Part shown: in pieces, positions 1 through 15,300 of the stretch
Layout of the letters: each line of letters begins with the position of its first letter
Position numbering within the stretch: the stretch's first letter is position 1
Origin: Porites lobata
Lineage: Eukaryota; Cnidaria; Anthozoa; Scleractinia; Poritidae
NCBI GenBank assembly: GCA_942486035.1
Contig: CALNXK010000034.1
Location: forward strand, 2,602,001 to 2,666,000
DNA: 64,000 bases
Reading direction: 5' to 3'
Notes under the pieces: model-generated
Databases searched by the model: none
What the model was told of the DNA's origin: nothing
The model's input: only the letters and a program-made list of their open reading frames with translations
Position numbers and translations under genes: made by a program

Positions 1-141
1 CAAAATGAGGTTAAGTGCTCAGCCTTTGAGATGGAAATGATTTTTCATTCTCATGCAAATAAAACTCATTTTCACCAGAAAGATTGTGCACTAATGGCCT
101 CATTTTGGGAGTGAAGGTTTTTAGAACTCAGAAGTGGCCTA
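1..141. repeat. Truncated copy of a dispersed inverted-repeat element (family F1)
   Basis: The left edge starts inside a repeat. Its signature is AATGAGGTTAAGTG, then GAAAATGAGTTTTAT-like stretches flanked by a palindromic CATTCTCATGCAAAT core, ending AGTGGCC. Fuller copies with ends GGCCATTTC(C/T)GAGTT occur at 33061-33221, 40436-40927 and 43276-43444. Each copy is itself roughly palindromic. Confidence 0.75.
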
Positions 142-394
142 TTAGCTGGATGTGAAGGAGGGGTTATTGTTATGCATACACACAATATGAGATACAAATA
201 CTGGTGTATACATACTGTATTGTGCAGTAATATTGTTTTGAAAGTTTTTTAGACAACCTGATTACTGAAGTCAGTGAAGCACTGTCTTTCTTTATTGTTA
301 CCTTTTCAGTGGTGAAACATAAAAAAACCATCTCAAGACTTTTAAGAAAATGCTGCCAGGTTTGTTAAGGCTTTACTTGTTACTTTACTATCAG

Positions 395-3300
395 ATGCTC
401 CATGGTATTAAGTACAATGTTATGTATGCTGTAAGTACAACAAAGTTTGATACAACATTTTCTCCAGATTCCACTCTTAATCAAAAATAATGGAGGTTAA
501 AATAGTTTGGTCAGGAAAACGTAAGCTTCATGTGGATGTGTGGAGTATTGCTAGATTCAAACTTTTTTTCTCAAACTCTGTAACTTATATTATGTGACTC
601 ATGGATATTTGTAAAGTAAAAACTGACTCACGAAATAAATGATGTTGGATGTACCAAGATAATTAACAAATTTTTTTTACAGTGCATTTTGTGTTATAAA
701 TTGTACACTGTACAATGTACATGTGCTTCAAGTTTAAAGTTGAAGTTGACTTTTGAAGTAAGTGGTACAGTATAGCAGTTTTGCAACCCAAAGAAATAGT
801 TAAATAGTAAATACTTACAGTTTGAATGTATTTTTCTGATTTTAAAACAGTATGTGGGTATTCAGGTGTCCAGTGTCCAACTTATCATTAGAAACAAATA
901 TGGCCCACAAACTCAATGCTTTCTTCCTGATGGACTACACTTCTTTGCTAGGCCTGATAATAGATGGTAAGGAGAACATGTCCTGTAGGAAAACATTTAG
1001 GTTATGTATTGGACTCTGAAGTGTCTGCAGTTCAGATGAAATGCTGTGTTGAATGTTTACTGTCATGCACATAATCATATTAATTCAGTGCATGTATAAT
1101 GCCTCTAACAGTTTTTGTACAGATCAGGAAAGTCTTTTAAAAAAATGTTACAAATCTTTGCTGTTATTTTGAAGTAACTTTTACTCCCTCTGTAGATTTA
1201 ACACTGTCTTCTGTTTTGTGCTAATGTCCTTAATTTTAGTCTAACCTCTTAATGGATTTTTGCTTCTTGTTTCTGTTTCAGTTTGTCTTCTACCTTGGAA
1301 ATAGCCAAGATAAGAACAAAGTTATTCAATGATGTAGAGGTATGAGGAACTGAGAATACTGCTAATGCCTAATATTATTGCATTGGACATGGCATGTACA
1401 GTGCAAGCACTTGATTAATTTTTGAACAATCAGACTTTTAACATCAATTATTTTTACATTCAGTTATATGTATTTTTTAAGGCTACTTGCTGTGAACAGC
1501 ATGCAAGAAATGCAATCCACACATCTGTACGTACTTTTAATGATCCAGTAATTATTTCTATGACGTGTATGTCAGCTACAAGTTTAACCTTGCCTTTCTT
1601 TCATTGTTGACATGAACATGTGAATGAACAGAATAATAGTTGATTTCTTCTTTTCTTTAGAATGAAATTGATTTCACATCGGATCCTTTAGCAGAACTGT
1701 CATGTTCACTTCTTATGGAAATTTCTGTTGTTCCTTTAGAGAGCTTCAGGCTACAGGTAAACTTGGGATGCATATAACAGATTATTAATAAAACAAATAA
1801 TATAAAAGATGGCATTATGTGTGTTCTGGTGTGAAGAAAAATGATGATGATGACAGAATTAAAGGTGATCTGTTTTGACTTTGTTATGGTTTTGGTAACT
1901 TAGCCACTTATGTCCATGATTCAGATTGCACTCTCTCGCAAAAATTTGGTAGTAATTTCTTTTTACAGTTTTAGCAAGAAGAGAGTGAAAGGAAATTGCT
2001 TGCAGAAATGTATGGAAGTTAATACCAAATATAGCAAGAATAACAAATTCAACAAGGATTAAAAGCTGTAAGAAAAATTTGCTAGCAAATAATTTTTGTC
2101 TCAATTATAGCAATCGTGTGAAAACAATAATAACCTGGAACAAACTGAAGTTAAAAAAACAACAATATCAAAAACTACAACAAAAAACCCAGAAGATGCT
2201 GTGATTGGTTATTCTTCAGTTCTGGACGTTTTGTCTCACAATGCATTGTAAATCCTATTAACAGATTTCTTGGTACATGTATTATGATTGTAAGGTTCTT
2301 GGTGTCAGCTACATGTATGCTAACTCAACTTAATTTACTTTTGAAGTAGGTTGATAAATAAATTGGCTATTCTGAAATGAGGTTCTTCATACACAGTTTT
2401 TAAGAAATAATAATTGTTGTTATTGTTTTTATTACTATTATGCAAATTACTGATAAAGTCCTTTTCTCTCCTTTCATTATAGAGTGCAACTGTAAATATC
2501 AAGAATGTAGATATTTTGCTTTCCGAGGGTGAGCAATGGCTGTTTTAGTCCGTCAGTTCATCCTTCAAACTTGCTACATGTATCATCACTATTCTGTCAT
2601 CATAATAGAGTAATGAACATTGTGTATATTTTAGAAAATTGGTACTGAGATGCAGTCAATGTATATGTTGTACAGTCATAATAACGACCACTGTTGCTTG
2701 AAAATAGCCACTTTGTGGGAATATGCTATGCACAGTATACAAGCTTGTGAGGCATCAAGATGTACAATTAAAGCATGCAAGTCATTACCCAAGCATGTGA
2801 GCTGTCAAATGAAACTGTCTATTTCAGTGTTCAAATTGATGGAAATTTAGTACTTTTATCAAGTGTACAATTAAAGCATGCAAGTCATTACCCAAGCATG
2901 TGAGCTGTCAAATGAAACTGTCTATTTCAGTGTTCAAATTGATGGAAATTTAGTACTTTTACTGTGCTTTTCACAAACACGCGAACTCTAAAGTTCAAAA
3001 GCCGCCTTAACAATAATTGCGTTTTTCGCTGCCGTCAATCATAGTTACGATCACAAGCAACGAACCTTGAAACACAGAAACACACAAAATGGATCAAAAA
3101 CTACCAATCACAAATCACAAACCATGACCTTTTGAATTCGTGTAAGTAAAGTTCTCTTTCCTAAAAGGTCTGCTAAGATGATTGGCGGCAGCGAAAAACG
3201 CAAATGTCAGTTGGCTTTTGAACTTCAGAGTTCGTGTGTTTTTGAAAAGCGCAGTAAAAACATACAAATTCTAACTGATGTCTCATACTGAAAGACTTCA

Positions 3301-6300
3301 GTTTTGTGGACTCCATTGTTTTGTTTTAGTTTACTCTTACATGTAGTACTGAGGCATGCTTTTTGTGCAAAGTTATTATCTGAAAATACACTAGCTCCTT
3401 AATGACAAGGGTTTCTGGTCTTTCTTAGTACTATTCCTGTTCTGGAAAAGGCATAAAAGTGTGAGACCTCTATGACATCTATCTTACTCCTCTCAGGTTT
3501 GCTTGAAAGAAAGAGCAATTTAAAAGCCGTAAGCATTCAAGAGGAAATGAAAGTGAATCCAATAGCTGCGGCAAAGCCCTTTACATTAGCAGAAATTCAA
3601 GAGAAGATTTCTCATATGCCAAAGGTAACAGGACTAAGGCTACAATTGTGCTCTAAGAAAAGAAACCGAGCCCAGGAACTGTGATCCTGTGTAATCCAGG
3701 TTTTAGGTCACTCATGGGCTAAGTAATTCACCACTATGCACTGGGCTCTGCTAAAGCACAGCCCTACATGTAGATACATATAAGCAGACTAACTTTATAG
3801 CATCTAAGCCAGACAACATCTTGGCAGCCTTGAAATGTTGTTTCCTCTTATTTATAGTAATTCCTTGACAGTTCTTTTCAGTCAATAATAATAAATTACT
3901 TTGTATACAGTTATGTTCTTGCCATGTAATAATTATGCCAAAATGTATTTGTTATGACTTGAAGTCTTATAAAACGACCTATGTATTTTTAAACGCTAAT
4001 TAGAGATGGGGATGTTCATGATGAAATTGTTAGGTTCTTTGCTTATCAATATTTAATAGTTTTTTAAGGTTTGCACAAGGTTCTCATCAGCAAAATTTTC
4101 CATAAACTGATTCATGTTCTCAGTAATAATTTGTACCATTTTCTTTAGAGTATTGAGCTTGCAGTGGAAGTTACCAAAGTCACATTTTTAAACAAAGAAA
4201 AAAGGTATTTTTGAGAACTTTGTAAGTGGCTAGACAGTGCACTTTATATACCCGGCCCCAGTTGTTTAGATGGTGGATAGTACTATACACTAGATAAACC
4301 AGTTTTGAATAATAATAAATATATTGGACAATGCAATTGTTTTTCCTTAATAACAGTTATCCAATGTTTGAGCTTTTGAGGCCCTGCCAGGATCAATTCC
4401 GACAAGCGACATGGCTCAAAAAGTAGCAACAGCGCGTAGACTGAAATTGTGACAAGAGAGAACCTCCCTCGGCCAAATTGCGACAGTGACGGCAAAGCCA
4501 ACAATGAGTGACAAGCACTTATAAACACCGACACGAGAGGTTTTAAAATTCAGACGGGTGACATGGGACCCCCCTGGCAGGGCCTCACTTTTGGGACCTT
4601 TACAAAAGTGATTAAAATATTATTGGAAATAAAAGTGGTCTTCTTAAATGTTGTCCATTTGCAAGAGAGAGTTGAGGACATGTACATTTATCTCTTCTCA
4701 CTCACTTATTATCTTGTGTACATTATTGCACAGATGAGTTGTTTGTAACACTTTCAAAAACTCATTAATAATTCATAAAGAAAAAAAAATTAAAGAAATT
4801 GATGTTTAATGAGTGTCTTTATATCCGATAGACCAAAATAACTCCAAATCTAAATATTAGTGCAGCAATGAGTTGATCTATATCAGAGATTTTGAAGCCG
4901 TTCAAAAAACTCGCAGTTGTGTATTATCAGGTTTAAAAACTCAGCTTTGCCTCAAGTTTTTAAACCTGATAATACACTCCTGCGCAATTTTTAAACAGTA
5001 CATCCTTCCCAATGCTAAGTTTCTGTAAAATATTTTACTCATATTTTGTGTCATGTATTTATAGTTGTTGAGAGTATATTCCTTGACGCAAATATTTCTT
5101 TCTTTCTACATGGTCTTAAGCAAGGAAGAAAATTTACAATAATTTTTAATAAATGTTGGAACTTGTTTTAAAAAAAGTATTAATTTTTTGCAATTTTTAT
5201 TTAGTTCCCTCACACTAGAGGTGAAAAAAATAGTCAGTTGTCTACATTCTCAGGGGAGACCATCTAACAATTCACAAGCTTCCCCTCAGTGTGATCTGAA
5301 TGTCCAGATGTCAGGTATTAGTTTAATATTTACATGTATGTTGTGAAATCTTAGAACGTTTTGTTGTTGAAATTAATTCTGATTCTGGATGGTTTAATTG
5401 TAGAATTTGATTATTAATTGTTTGTTTTTGCTTTCTTGACTGCCAGAAAAGTTGAAGAATTACAGAATTTTGTGCCTTCTGTGATTGAATGGTGGTTCTA
5501 GAAATGCTTTTCATTATTGCTGCAAATTTACCTTTGAACATAAGCCTAACAGTATTAGTCTATTGTTGGTTTTTTGTTCATAATCATGGAACGTTCAGCC
5601 AAGGTGGCGTAAAGGATATCTAGTGTCAGGGGGTTAGTACAACATTGAGAGTTGACTCTATTATCATTTTTCTTGCTTTCTACAGGAATGGCAATTAAAA
5701 ACATGAAGTGTTTCAGATTGTGTGAATTGCAAAGACTTAGAATTGAATCAAAGGTATTGTAAAATAGCCACTCTACACTACATAAAATTATTGAATTCAA
5801 AATTAAAATGTAAAAAATATATCCTTGTGACATGTTCTTTTGTTTGTGTTATGTTCTCTATGTGATAGCTCTCCTGTCATTATGACACCATTGTACTTGC
5901 CTCCACTTTGTACATTGAATCAGTTGGTTATGCTCATGTCCAGGAAGACTTCACATATTGGCTAGAATATTTCAAGTCATGGAGAAAAGACCTGAGTATA
6001 TCAGATACTTCAAGGGAGGGGAGCTTCAAGAAAGGGTAAGTACTGTTGAAAGGTTTCTAGATGAAATTGATGAAAAGAATCAGTTGAATAGAGGAGCCAG
6101 CAAAAAAGGCTGTAGATTTTTTTTGCTTTTTGTCAAATCTTTCCAAATACATGGAGGGTCTAACTTGGTACCAAGACCATTCTTATCTATCAAAACTTTT
6201 GTCTGTAAGAAGTTGTAAAGAGAAAGGCTAAAAACAAGAAGAGGAATATAAAACTGTAACAAGTCAAGGAAAGTGCAAAGCTACGTGCAAACGGACCCAA

Positions 6301-9300
6301 CAATTCCTAACATTGTTGACCTGACAATGTTGGGTGTTGTAGTGTCTGTTTGCATGTAGCTAAACGTTTGACCAGTTTCAAACTTTGTGCAACAACACCC
6401 AACAACATGCAACAGGGTGTGCAAACAGATACAACATGTAACATCCAACTGTGTCGCATCTGTTTGCATGGGGCCTAACGAATTTCCTGTAGCAAGATAA
6501 GGCTGAAACAAAATAATTTTCAAGCATTGCTTGATTTGTTACAGTTTAAAACAAACGTTTTTCATACAGTACAGTATGCAGTTTTATGAGTGTTTTTGAC
6601 TGATGTGCTAATTTTTTTTGTGCTTACAAAATACCCTGAAAAAATGCAGCTAAATCTCTTAGATAGGTAGAACGGTAGTCATTTACATTGTAAAATTAAC
6701 TTCTAAAGCTTTGGCAAATCTATCACCATTTTGTACTCATAGGACTGACACTGGTTAGTAGTCGTTTTGATACAAAGTTGTTTTGATGTTAGTCGTTTCG
6801 ATACGAGTTTATTCATTCGAGGTGTAAATAGTTCCACGTACTTGGCTTAAAGAACGAAGATATTCACTCAAAATGTTTTTCTTGTTCACTCACAAACTGT
6901 ACCTGAGGTGAACAACATTTTTGTGCAATTTCACTGCTTGAGTTTGTATCAAAACGACTTGTATTGAAACGACTTTGTATCGAAACAACCGGTTTCCCTG
7001 ACACTACACACAATGATAGATTTTCCAGAATCAATTGGGCCTTGACGTACAGTCATGATTTCCAGGATCTGGAAGTTTGCAGTTACATGTACATTGTATT
7101 TATGCATTATATTCAGCGGATATTTGTTATTTGTTTGCAGGCCCAAGAGAGGGATTTTATCAAGTCTCCCAGCTGAGCTGGAGATAACAGGATCCGTTGA
7201 AGTGACTGACTGCTTTTCACGGATGTTTATTGCCAGTCCACGTCCAAATGATCAGCCTCTGTGCCATGCAGTGCTTGTTTCTCTCAAACTCAATGTTAAA
7301 ATGTCTTCAGAAGGTAAGCAAATGTACTCTTCTTATTTCAATTTGTGTGAAAAACTGGAAACAGTGAGTAGCACCATGCGAACATCCCGCCAAAAAAGGT
7401 CCAATGAAATGGTCGTACCACAAGATTTCGTTTACAGATTCAAAAGTTGTTATAATACATCGTTGCCACAGGACAGAAAATGGTCAGTGAAAAATAGAAA
7501 TTCCTCCTAAAATTCTTTATGTCGTGGGCACCTTTTTAAAATTTTGCGCAAAAGGCAGCGAAAATTGACGCAGATTACTTTGATCTCAAGGAGGCGAATG
7601 TTCACTTTCAAAGTACAAAAAACTTTACATTCACGAAACAGGGATAACAAAATTGAAAAAATGGCTGCAAGGAGAGGCTGGAGACGTTTCTGTATCTTAC
7701 GTTATTTTTCCCATTTATTTGGACAGGGAGATAGAAAAAAGTCAGGGAATTTTGAGTACTCATGTCTGTGGCAACCATGGTTCAAAATAGCAGTTTTGAA
7801 ATAAGAAAACTATCAACGTGAACAAAACAACTCTTGTTTGGTCTGAAATGTACAGCGTAGACCTCAAAAGTTACTGTAAATACTTCTTACTGACTGAGTT
7901 TGTGGTCCGTACCATAAGTTATGTACTAAGGTTTTTCCCATCTGCACTTGGACCTTAATTCAACTGACAAAAAACGGGGATCCCCCTTTAGAGTATGGAC
8001 CTTAAAACGAAGATATTAAGATAGTCAACGGTATTAATCGGCTGCGCAGGAAAGGAAACTTTTAAATTTGGTAGACTGTGCAAGTAGCATACAGCCCACA
8101 ATATTGACCAATCACAGCGCACGTACTTAGTGAGAGATCTGTGTAATATTAAGAGGTGATAACTGATTACTTGTATTATCAATCCCCCGTACAGATATAA
8201 AGCAGTTCAACTCAGGAAGATATCTAAGGTACACCAGTTTCTGTTGACTACATGTAACCCTTGATATAAGTATTGTTACCCTGTGTTTGATTATGATTAA
8301 CAGATGTGAGGAAAATTATTTCTGTTATCGGAAGGAGAGAGAATAGTCATCTCCTCGTAAACTTTGAGTTATATAAGGCATATGTGATCTAAATGAACAT
8401 TCTAGCTATCTGGGGCCGGATTCAAGAAGCTTTCCTAACAGTTCTCAGTGAGTCCGGCTGTAGGATCACAACGTCTTGATGATGGGAGCAATTTGTGAGA
8501 ATAAGTCATGCGATGAGATACGTTATCTCTAGTGGACATAACATGTGGGCAGTTGCTGGGTTACAATAATTTCCACCAGTTACATGTACTGCAAAGCTTC
8601 CTTAAAGTTGTTGTGATTCTTCACCTACAGTTGCAGAGTAAGGGTAGAAAACGCATATTTGTACTTGGATGCCAGCCACAGCCAGTTAACAGACGGTCTT
8701 ATCTCTGGTGTAGTATCCAGTACTTCAAATGATTCTTTCTCCATCCCACCAAGTACATCAAGACATGTCTGGGGTAGAGTGCTAACACTTGGAAGCTGCA
8801 ATGTGAACGTAAGATTTCAACGATAGGTTAGATCTAAACAGTTGTCAGAACGAAGGACGTGTTCATTGGAAAGAGTAAGATGATGACTGATGTAGCTGTA
8901 GATGCTTTTTTGTAATCTCCATATACATTTCTTGATAGGCTAGATTTCTTGGCAGAATAGTATAATGAAGTTCCCGGCTAGCAGAGACCTCTTTTCCCTG
9001 GTATTAGGCGAATACCACGGGAAAAGGCCTCTGCTGGCAGGGAAATATGAAGTGTTATTTTAAACTCTTTTTGAGTACGATGTAGTTATGGTCATGCCAC
9101 TAGCGTGCCACAAACTAGGAAGAAATCTTGAGTCCCCGATGGGAGGTGAACCTTAAATTCCCCTAACAATGGGTGGGCCTTCTTTCCACTGAGCTGTGTA
9201 GAAACTAGTGGATAGCAAATGCTGTTAAATTGCATTTACCTGGGTTTGGGGAGGTGTTAAGACCGTGTTCAGCTTTCTCAATGCACAAAGGTTTTCTTTC

Positions 9301-12300
9301 TCCACCTGCAAATAGAGGATCCAATTATGATGCAATGTTGTTCTCCTTTAGTGTACTACAGAACTCCTTGCGGATACTGAGGAACCTGATGTGAAGCTGA
9401 CTATTGAAGCAGCCTCAGTGGGTATTGAATGGTCTCATGAAGTGTGTAGATTCTTGATTAAGTGGTTTCCTGGTTGGGCATTGAAGAAGTTCAAATCTGC
9501 AGAAAAGTTGTCAGGGGAAAAGAATGATGTTGGCAATAGTTTCGGTATGTACACTGTACACACACAGTCTACCGTTACTTTTCTGCTCAAACTTCATGTT
9601 CTGCTTTGTGAACACCTTTAGCAAGAGAACATTTTCTGAGTGATGATATTAGCCAAATTGAATCATTGAGCTCTTAAAGAAGGCGTGGTTTCTTAATGTT
9701 GTGCCCTTTGGCTTAGACAACGCCCCGTCAAGCTTTAAGTGAATAATAAAGAAGGAAAAAAATGTGAACTAGTATTCTGCAACACTTCTGTGATGTGCTC
9801 GTGTTTCTGAAACAAGAAATACAACTACATGCAAATACCATCATTTCAACTAGCGGTTACATTATCGCAAAGTCTGCAATATTTGTTATTCTTTCCGTTC
9901 ATTCTTTTGTTTTCTTTCTGGTGTTTTTTATTTTTTCAGCTTTGGACATGGATTGCAGAGTAGCTGGCGTCAACCTGTTTCATCTCGGAACACTGGAGGG
10001 TCAGCATTCATTACCATTCACTCTGTTTATGATGCTAACATGTGCAGCAACAAACCGATAACATTTCTTAAACTATGTTAACTTGTATTGTACAGGAGGA
10101 GTTGATTCCTTTATGACAAGAGTTGACGTGGCAGTAGTTACAACAACATCTGTCCCCGACCAGTCATTAAAGAGTGAACTCTGTGGAATGAAACTCTGCC
10201 GACTGCTGGAACTGCAAAAGGTATCTACAGTAATGTCATTTAGGTCATGCCCACACGAATCCGCACATTTTTGAAACCGCATATTAGGGAGCTTAAGCAA
10301 CAGCGTTTTTGAGCGACGGCCGTCAACCGGAAGTGGACTTTTTGCAATATTGGGCAGTGGTTCTGTTGAAACTCTCGGGTGAATCGTCGTTATAAGAGAA
10401 AAGAAACTTAGCAATACAAATTTGTTAGCGTCAAGGCATATAAAAAGGGAGAAGGACTCACTTCCGGTTGACGTGCGTCGCTCAAAAACGTCTTTGCTTA
10501 AGTTCCCTATTCTTTATCCGGGACCTTAGAGGTTTAAGGTCCTGTTCACACGAATCCAGACATTTTTGAAACCGCATATTTTTTATCCGGACTCGTGTGG
10601 ACGGGACCTTAGACTCTTTTACTCTCAGAAGTAGTATCCCACGTAGCCGTTTTGTCTCGTCACGCAGCGCTACGGCTGTGTGGAAGGCTATCTCAGAAGC
10701 CGTTCATTCAGAACTGATTCAGCTTGCCTTTCATATAGGAGGCTTTCTGCTCTTCCAGTATTTCATTGTGTTCCTTTTTTTTAATATTAAAATGTTGCTC
10801 AATTTTTAAAGTTAAATGATTCAAGGTAGGTAGTGAATTCTCTTATGTCAATCACGTATATTACCAAGTCATTTAGTTCTCCGTTCTTGTAAAACTAATA
10901 TGGCTATTAAAGAAAAAACAACAACAACAACAACAACAACTCAATTCTATCCAGAGCTTGTAATTAGCACATTCGTCGCCGTTTATTAACAGGAGAACTG
11001 GGAGAACTGCAATAATAGAATACATGTCCTTCCATTAATTGATTCCTTGTTGTTTTATTTTCAGGCGCCATACAGATGTGTCGTTTCTTCCGAACTGAAA
11101 AATGATGTAATCAGTATTCCTGTTCTCACCTTGTCCCGTCCCGCGTATAAGGTACGCTACTTACATGACTAGTGGTAAGCGCTTGAGGCCCGTTTGAACG
11201 GTTCTATATAGCATTTGATCCGACATTCGTATGGAATCAAATGAAGAGATCGTACGAACATATTGCCCAGCATTAAAAGAATCGGAATCTTGCTGGTAGT
11301 TGAAGAAAAGCATGTATTACTTAAAGTGACAGTTTCAGAGCCTGGTTTTTGCAACGCGCTACTAAAACTTCCTCCCCAGAAGCCCATCTTTGCTTCAAAC
11401 GTTGTTTAATATGCCAGTGTTCGACTTCTGGTAAACGAGACTTTGACAATTATTAGAACCGTTTAAATTGTCGTTATCGCAAAGCTGAGCTTGGTTTATC
11501 GTTTTAGTGACAGTGATATTCATTTGAGCATGTGCTTACGTCTTCACGCTTGGCCAACCAAGTCAACACATTATTCTTTTTTTCCATTACCTGGCATTTC
11601 GGAGAATAAGATGCAGCGGTCATCTTATTGTATCCTGGTTGTTCTAACAAAATGAAACCATAACCATTTAGAATACTTCTGCCTATTAATTCTAATACAA
11701 AAATCATGGACTCGTGCACTCAATGGTTATTGTACATCTCAGTGGCGGATCCAAACGTTCAGATAAGGAGGGGGGGGGAGGGAGGCGGTCATTCAGACCC
11801 TGAGATAAGGGGGAAGGCGGTCTCAAAAGGATCCCTGCCCTGGATCTGCCACTACATCTAACCCTCTTTATCGAACGAACGTTCGTAAGACACTAAAATG
11901 TTTCTTTTGTGACAAAGCCATACTCGATGACAGTCAAAGAGATCTTAGTCAACTGGGACCCCACTCTGCATATGGCTCTTCATGAGAGAATACAAGAAGC
12001 CACTCAAGATGGCGCTGATCTTCAAGGTGGGCAACAGTCTGGATTACGATACGATCATATTTTTAATAATTTAAACAATGGGGAACGTTTTTCATGACAG
12101 AATTCACACTCACAGACATTCAGTAGCTGTAGTGTGTGGGAGGCAGGGGTGTCTTTTAAGTTTTAATGTTTATTCTCAACAATATTTCACGAAGTGACCA
12201 GTGAATGGAAAATTAAAATAACGGATCAATCACCACGGTTTGTTGCTTTTAAATGCGTTTCCAGTGTCAGTAATGCTGCCGTTGTTCTCCCATTAATGCG

Positions 12301-15300
12301 ACAACTAATCTGCATTTTTGCAGCTATGATGAAAAAGGCATCTCAATCAACAAGAGCAGACAACGATTTTTCCTCCAAGGAAAAAGAAAAACCTTTGTGT
12401 TTTGCTTGCGAAATTTCTTGGTTTAAACTTCACATGCAAACGTCACCCAAGACGAGGTAAATGAATGATAATTTATCTGTCAATTCATAACTAGAGGAAG
12501 CATGTGTACAGTCTTTTGACTCAAGTATTCCTAGGATCTTTTGGGTGGATGAGGTGAGCAATTATTGGTTTAAGGCTGCCATCGGAGACCCGGCCATTGA
12601 CCAATTAGAAGTCTCGCTTAAGCCACCCAACTGATCCCCAGAAATCTTTGCCCGAAAAGTTGTGCTCATTCTTTAAGTAGTTTGTGAAGTGGTGTATTCC
12701 TAACAGCAAATGGCACACCTTATGTCCTTGAATAAACCGCCGCGTACCAGCAAGTGCTTTCCTCCAAATGAACAGCTACTCCTTTGCCAAACTAACCAGT
12801 CTGTCCTCCTTCGAATTAGTGCCACATTTTCTCCCCTCAGTCTCTTTACTTGCAAGGATATAAAAAGAAAGCCTCCTTGTCTTCTCTTTTTTTAATATGT
12901 GTACACTGATGTCATCATAGGAGAACAGTGCTTCCTTTGACCGAATGGAGATTCTTCTGTTGGAACATTATATTACAAAAAAAGTTCTTCAAAACCAAAA
13001 ATTTGTTAAAAGGTTAGCAGAGGGATCCGGATAGGTTCCGAAAGCTCTGCTAGATTTTCAACAAATTGTTGGTGTTGAGGAATATTTTTTGTAATATAGT
13101 GCTTCTCATGTTTCTCCATGGGCTTACAGTTTCTTTATGTGCTTTATCTCGACAAAATAAGTTTGGGTTCGTTAAAGGAAAAGACTCTATGAGCGCCACT
13201 CGCCACTCCCTTCGATGAATCGTCTCTCTGTGTCGAAGGACCTCCTCGTTTGGTCAAAGTAATAAATAAGACCGTGGGTGCCCTTGCACATTGATCCAGA
13301 AAGTGTGGCATAGTGGAGAATAAAGTAAAAGCTAAATCGAAATCATTGTATTTAGAAACATTCAGGAAGCTTTTAAATTTCTAGCCGATTTGTAATTTAT
13401 CTTCTAGTTTTGGAGTAGAGTGCAAAACCTGCATCCTGTCTTTGCAAGACAACTGTTTTGATGCAAAATCAGAATACACTGGTCTTCTTTTTGACAAGAG
13501 ATCAATATTCAAATTTGAGGTGGGTTTATTTTTAAGATTCATACGTATTCCGAATCAACCACCAGCTTCTTGGCCACAAAATGATTGTGCAGATCTTTAT
13601 TGATATCGGGGATGAAGACGACGCAATTATGGAAAGATAATGGTTTGTGTTCGTGATATCTTATTAAAAGGAAATTCAATCTCCTGAAAGGCAATTTGAA
13701 CGTTTCATCGTATGTGGAAGATCTTAGTTTTCTCACCATCTTACATTAATGAAGCCACGTGGCATGGTTAAAAACATTTTATGTGTTTGGTTGCATTGCG
13801 TGCATCGCGTACTTCGTCTCGAGCTATGAATCCTAGAAGTACCGTAGTATCTTGAACAATGTAAAGAAAACATATCAACGGTGAACACGACCAATGTTAG
13901 CCAACATTTCAACCTTTTCACCCTTTTTTCATCCCTTTCAATCCTAGAATGTTTAGTTTATGTAATATGGTCTTCTTTTTGTGCTGTGTCACTGTATTAT
14001 TTTTTCGTCAAAAGGCAATTTCCCTGAAGAGACTGCGAGAGGTTGAAGAAGTTCTTAAAGTGAGACGACAGTTCAAAACGCTGGAAACGCCGAGCAATAC
14101 TACATGGTTAGTAATAGAGGAAAAGGCATTTGTCAGCTCACTGTAGGGTACGCCTTTAATGGCGTTACATGAAGGGTTATTGACCAACTGTGAGGGCAAG
14201 ATGGTTGGTTATCGGGGAAGTTCTCGAGGGTGAAAGATAGGCCTATGTTGTCTGCTCAAGGCGGCGTCGCAGATGTAACTAAACCCTCGCCAGTAACGCC
14301 TGCGAAGCAGCGCTGAGATCCTTGTTCTGGGCCTCCTACGGACTGGGTAGTGGCAGATCCAGGGGATGGACCCGGGGCCCCCCTTATTTTTGGACCAAAC
14401 AAAAATTTGGGGGGGAAACCGGCCCCCACACCCCCCTGCCCCCTCCCTTATCTCAAAGTCTGGATCCGGCACTGCAGGCCATTCATGGTGCATACCCAAA
14501 TCCCAGTATACAGATGGAGGCTGAGAGCATGGATTGCGGCGCTGTTTCACAGACAGACTTAACAAGAGTTACGTTTCGTCTGTGGCGGAGGCCAGTCCGC
14601 TCGGGTAGCCAATCAAAAAACAAGATTTGCTTCATCTCGCCCGCTCACGGAGCCAGCTATGTAATAAGTCAAGTTAAGTCAAGTTTAGGTACGCTTCTGA
14701 CCGTCCTTGTTTACAGTGACTTCCGAATGGTGAAGCTGGAATATACTTGTTATGTTTTGGAAAGGTCAAATGAGCTTTTTTCTGACAAGAAATATAACTT
14801 TTAAACAGGGTTGTTGAAGTGGAAACAACTGGAATCTTTTTCCCCTTCGAGTTCAACTTTGCCGCCTCAAGAGATGAGGTAAGTCTAATTATATAATCGT
14901 TCTTGTTCGTCAGTAAAGAAACGTTTCAAAATTGCTAGAAGTAAAAAGCAAAATCAGCAGCAAACTAAACAGCCAAAAAAAATCAACTTTCGTTTCGTAA
15001 AATCCGAAGAAATAAATAGTACCAAGCGGCGTTATGTCTGGTAACGTCATGGGATTTCATCCACAGATACAAGCGTTTGAGTGACAAATAATCTTGCCGC
15101 AACGTGTTCTAGGAGTGTAACGTATAGGGATTGTTTGACATGCGGTATGTACGTAAGAAATGGTGTCCGTAAAATATAAGTGTCCGTTAGGTAAGGCTCG
15201 ACGTTGAAACTTAAAAAAAGTATTGGCCATTTTGAGGTTGCTTTTGAGACTGGGTCAATATTGTGTTGTAGTGAACTTTTTGGGACACATTTGTGCCCAA

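Noticed and set aside
14322..14804. 160-codon open frame
   Set aside because: It crosses the CAGTGGCGGATCC MITE and is C/G-run rich; no splice or family support.
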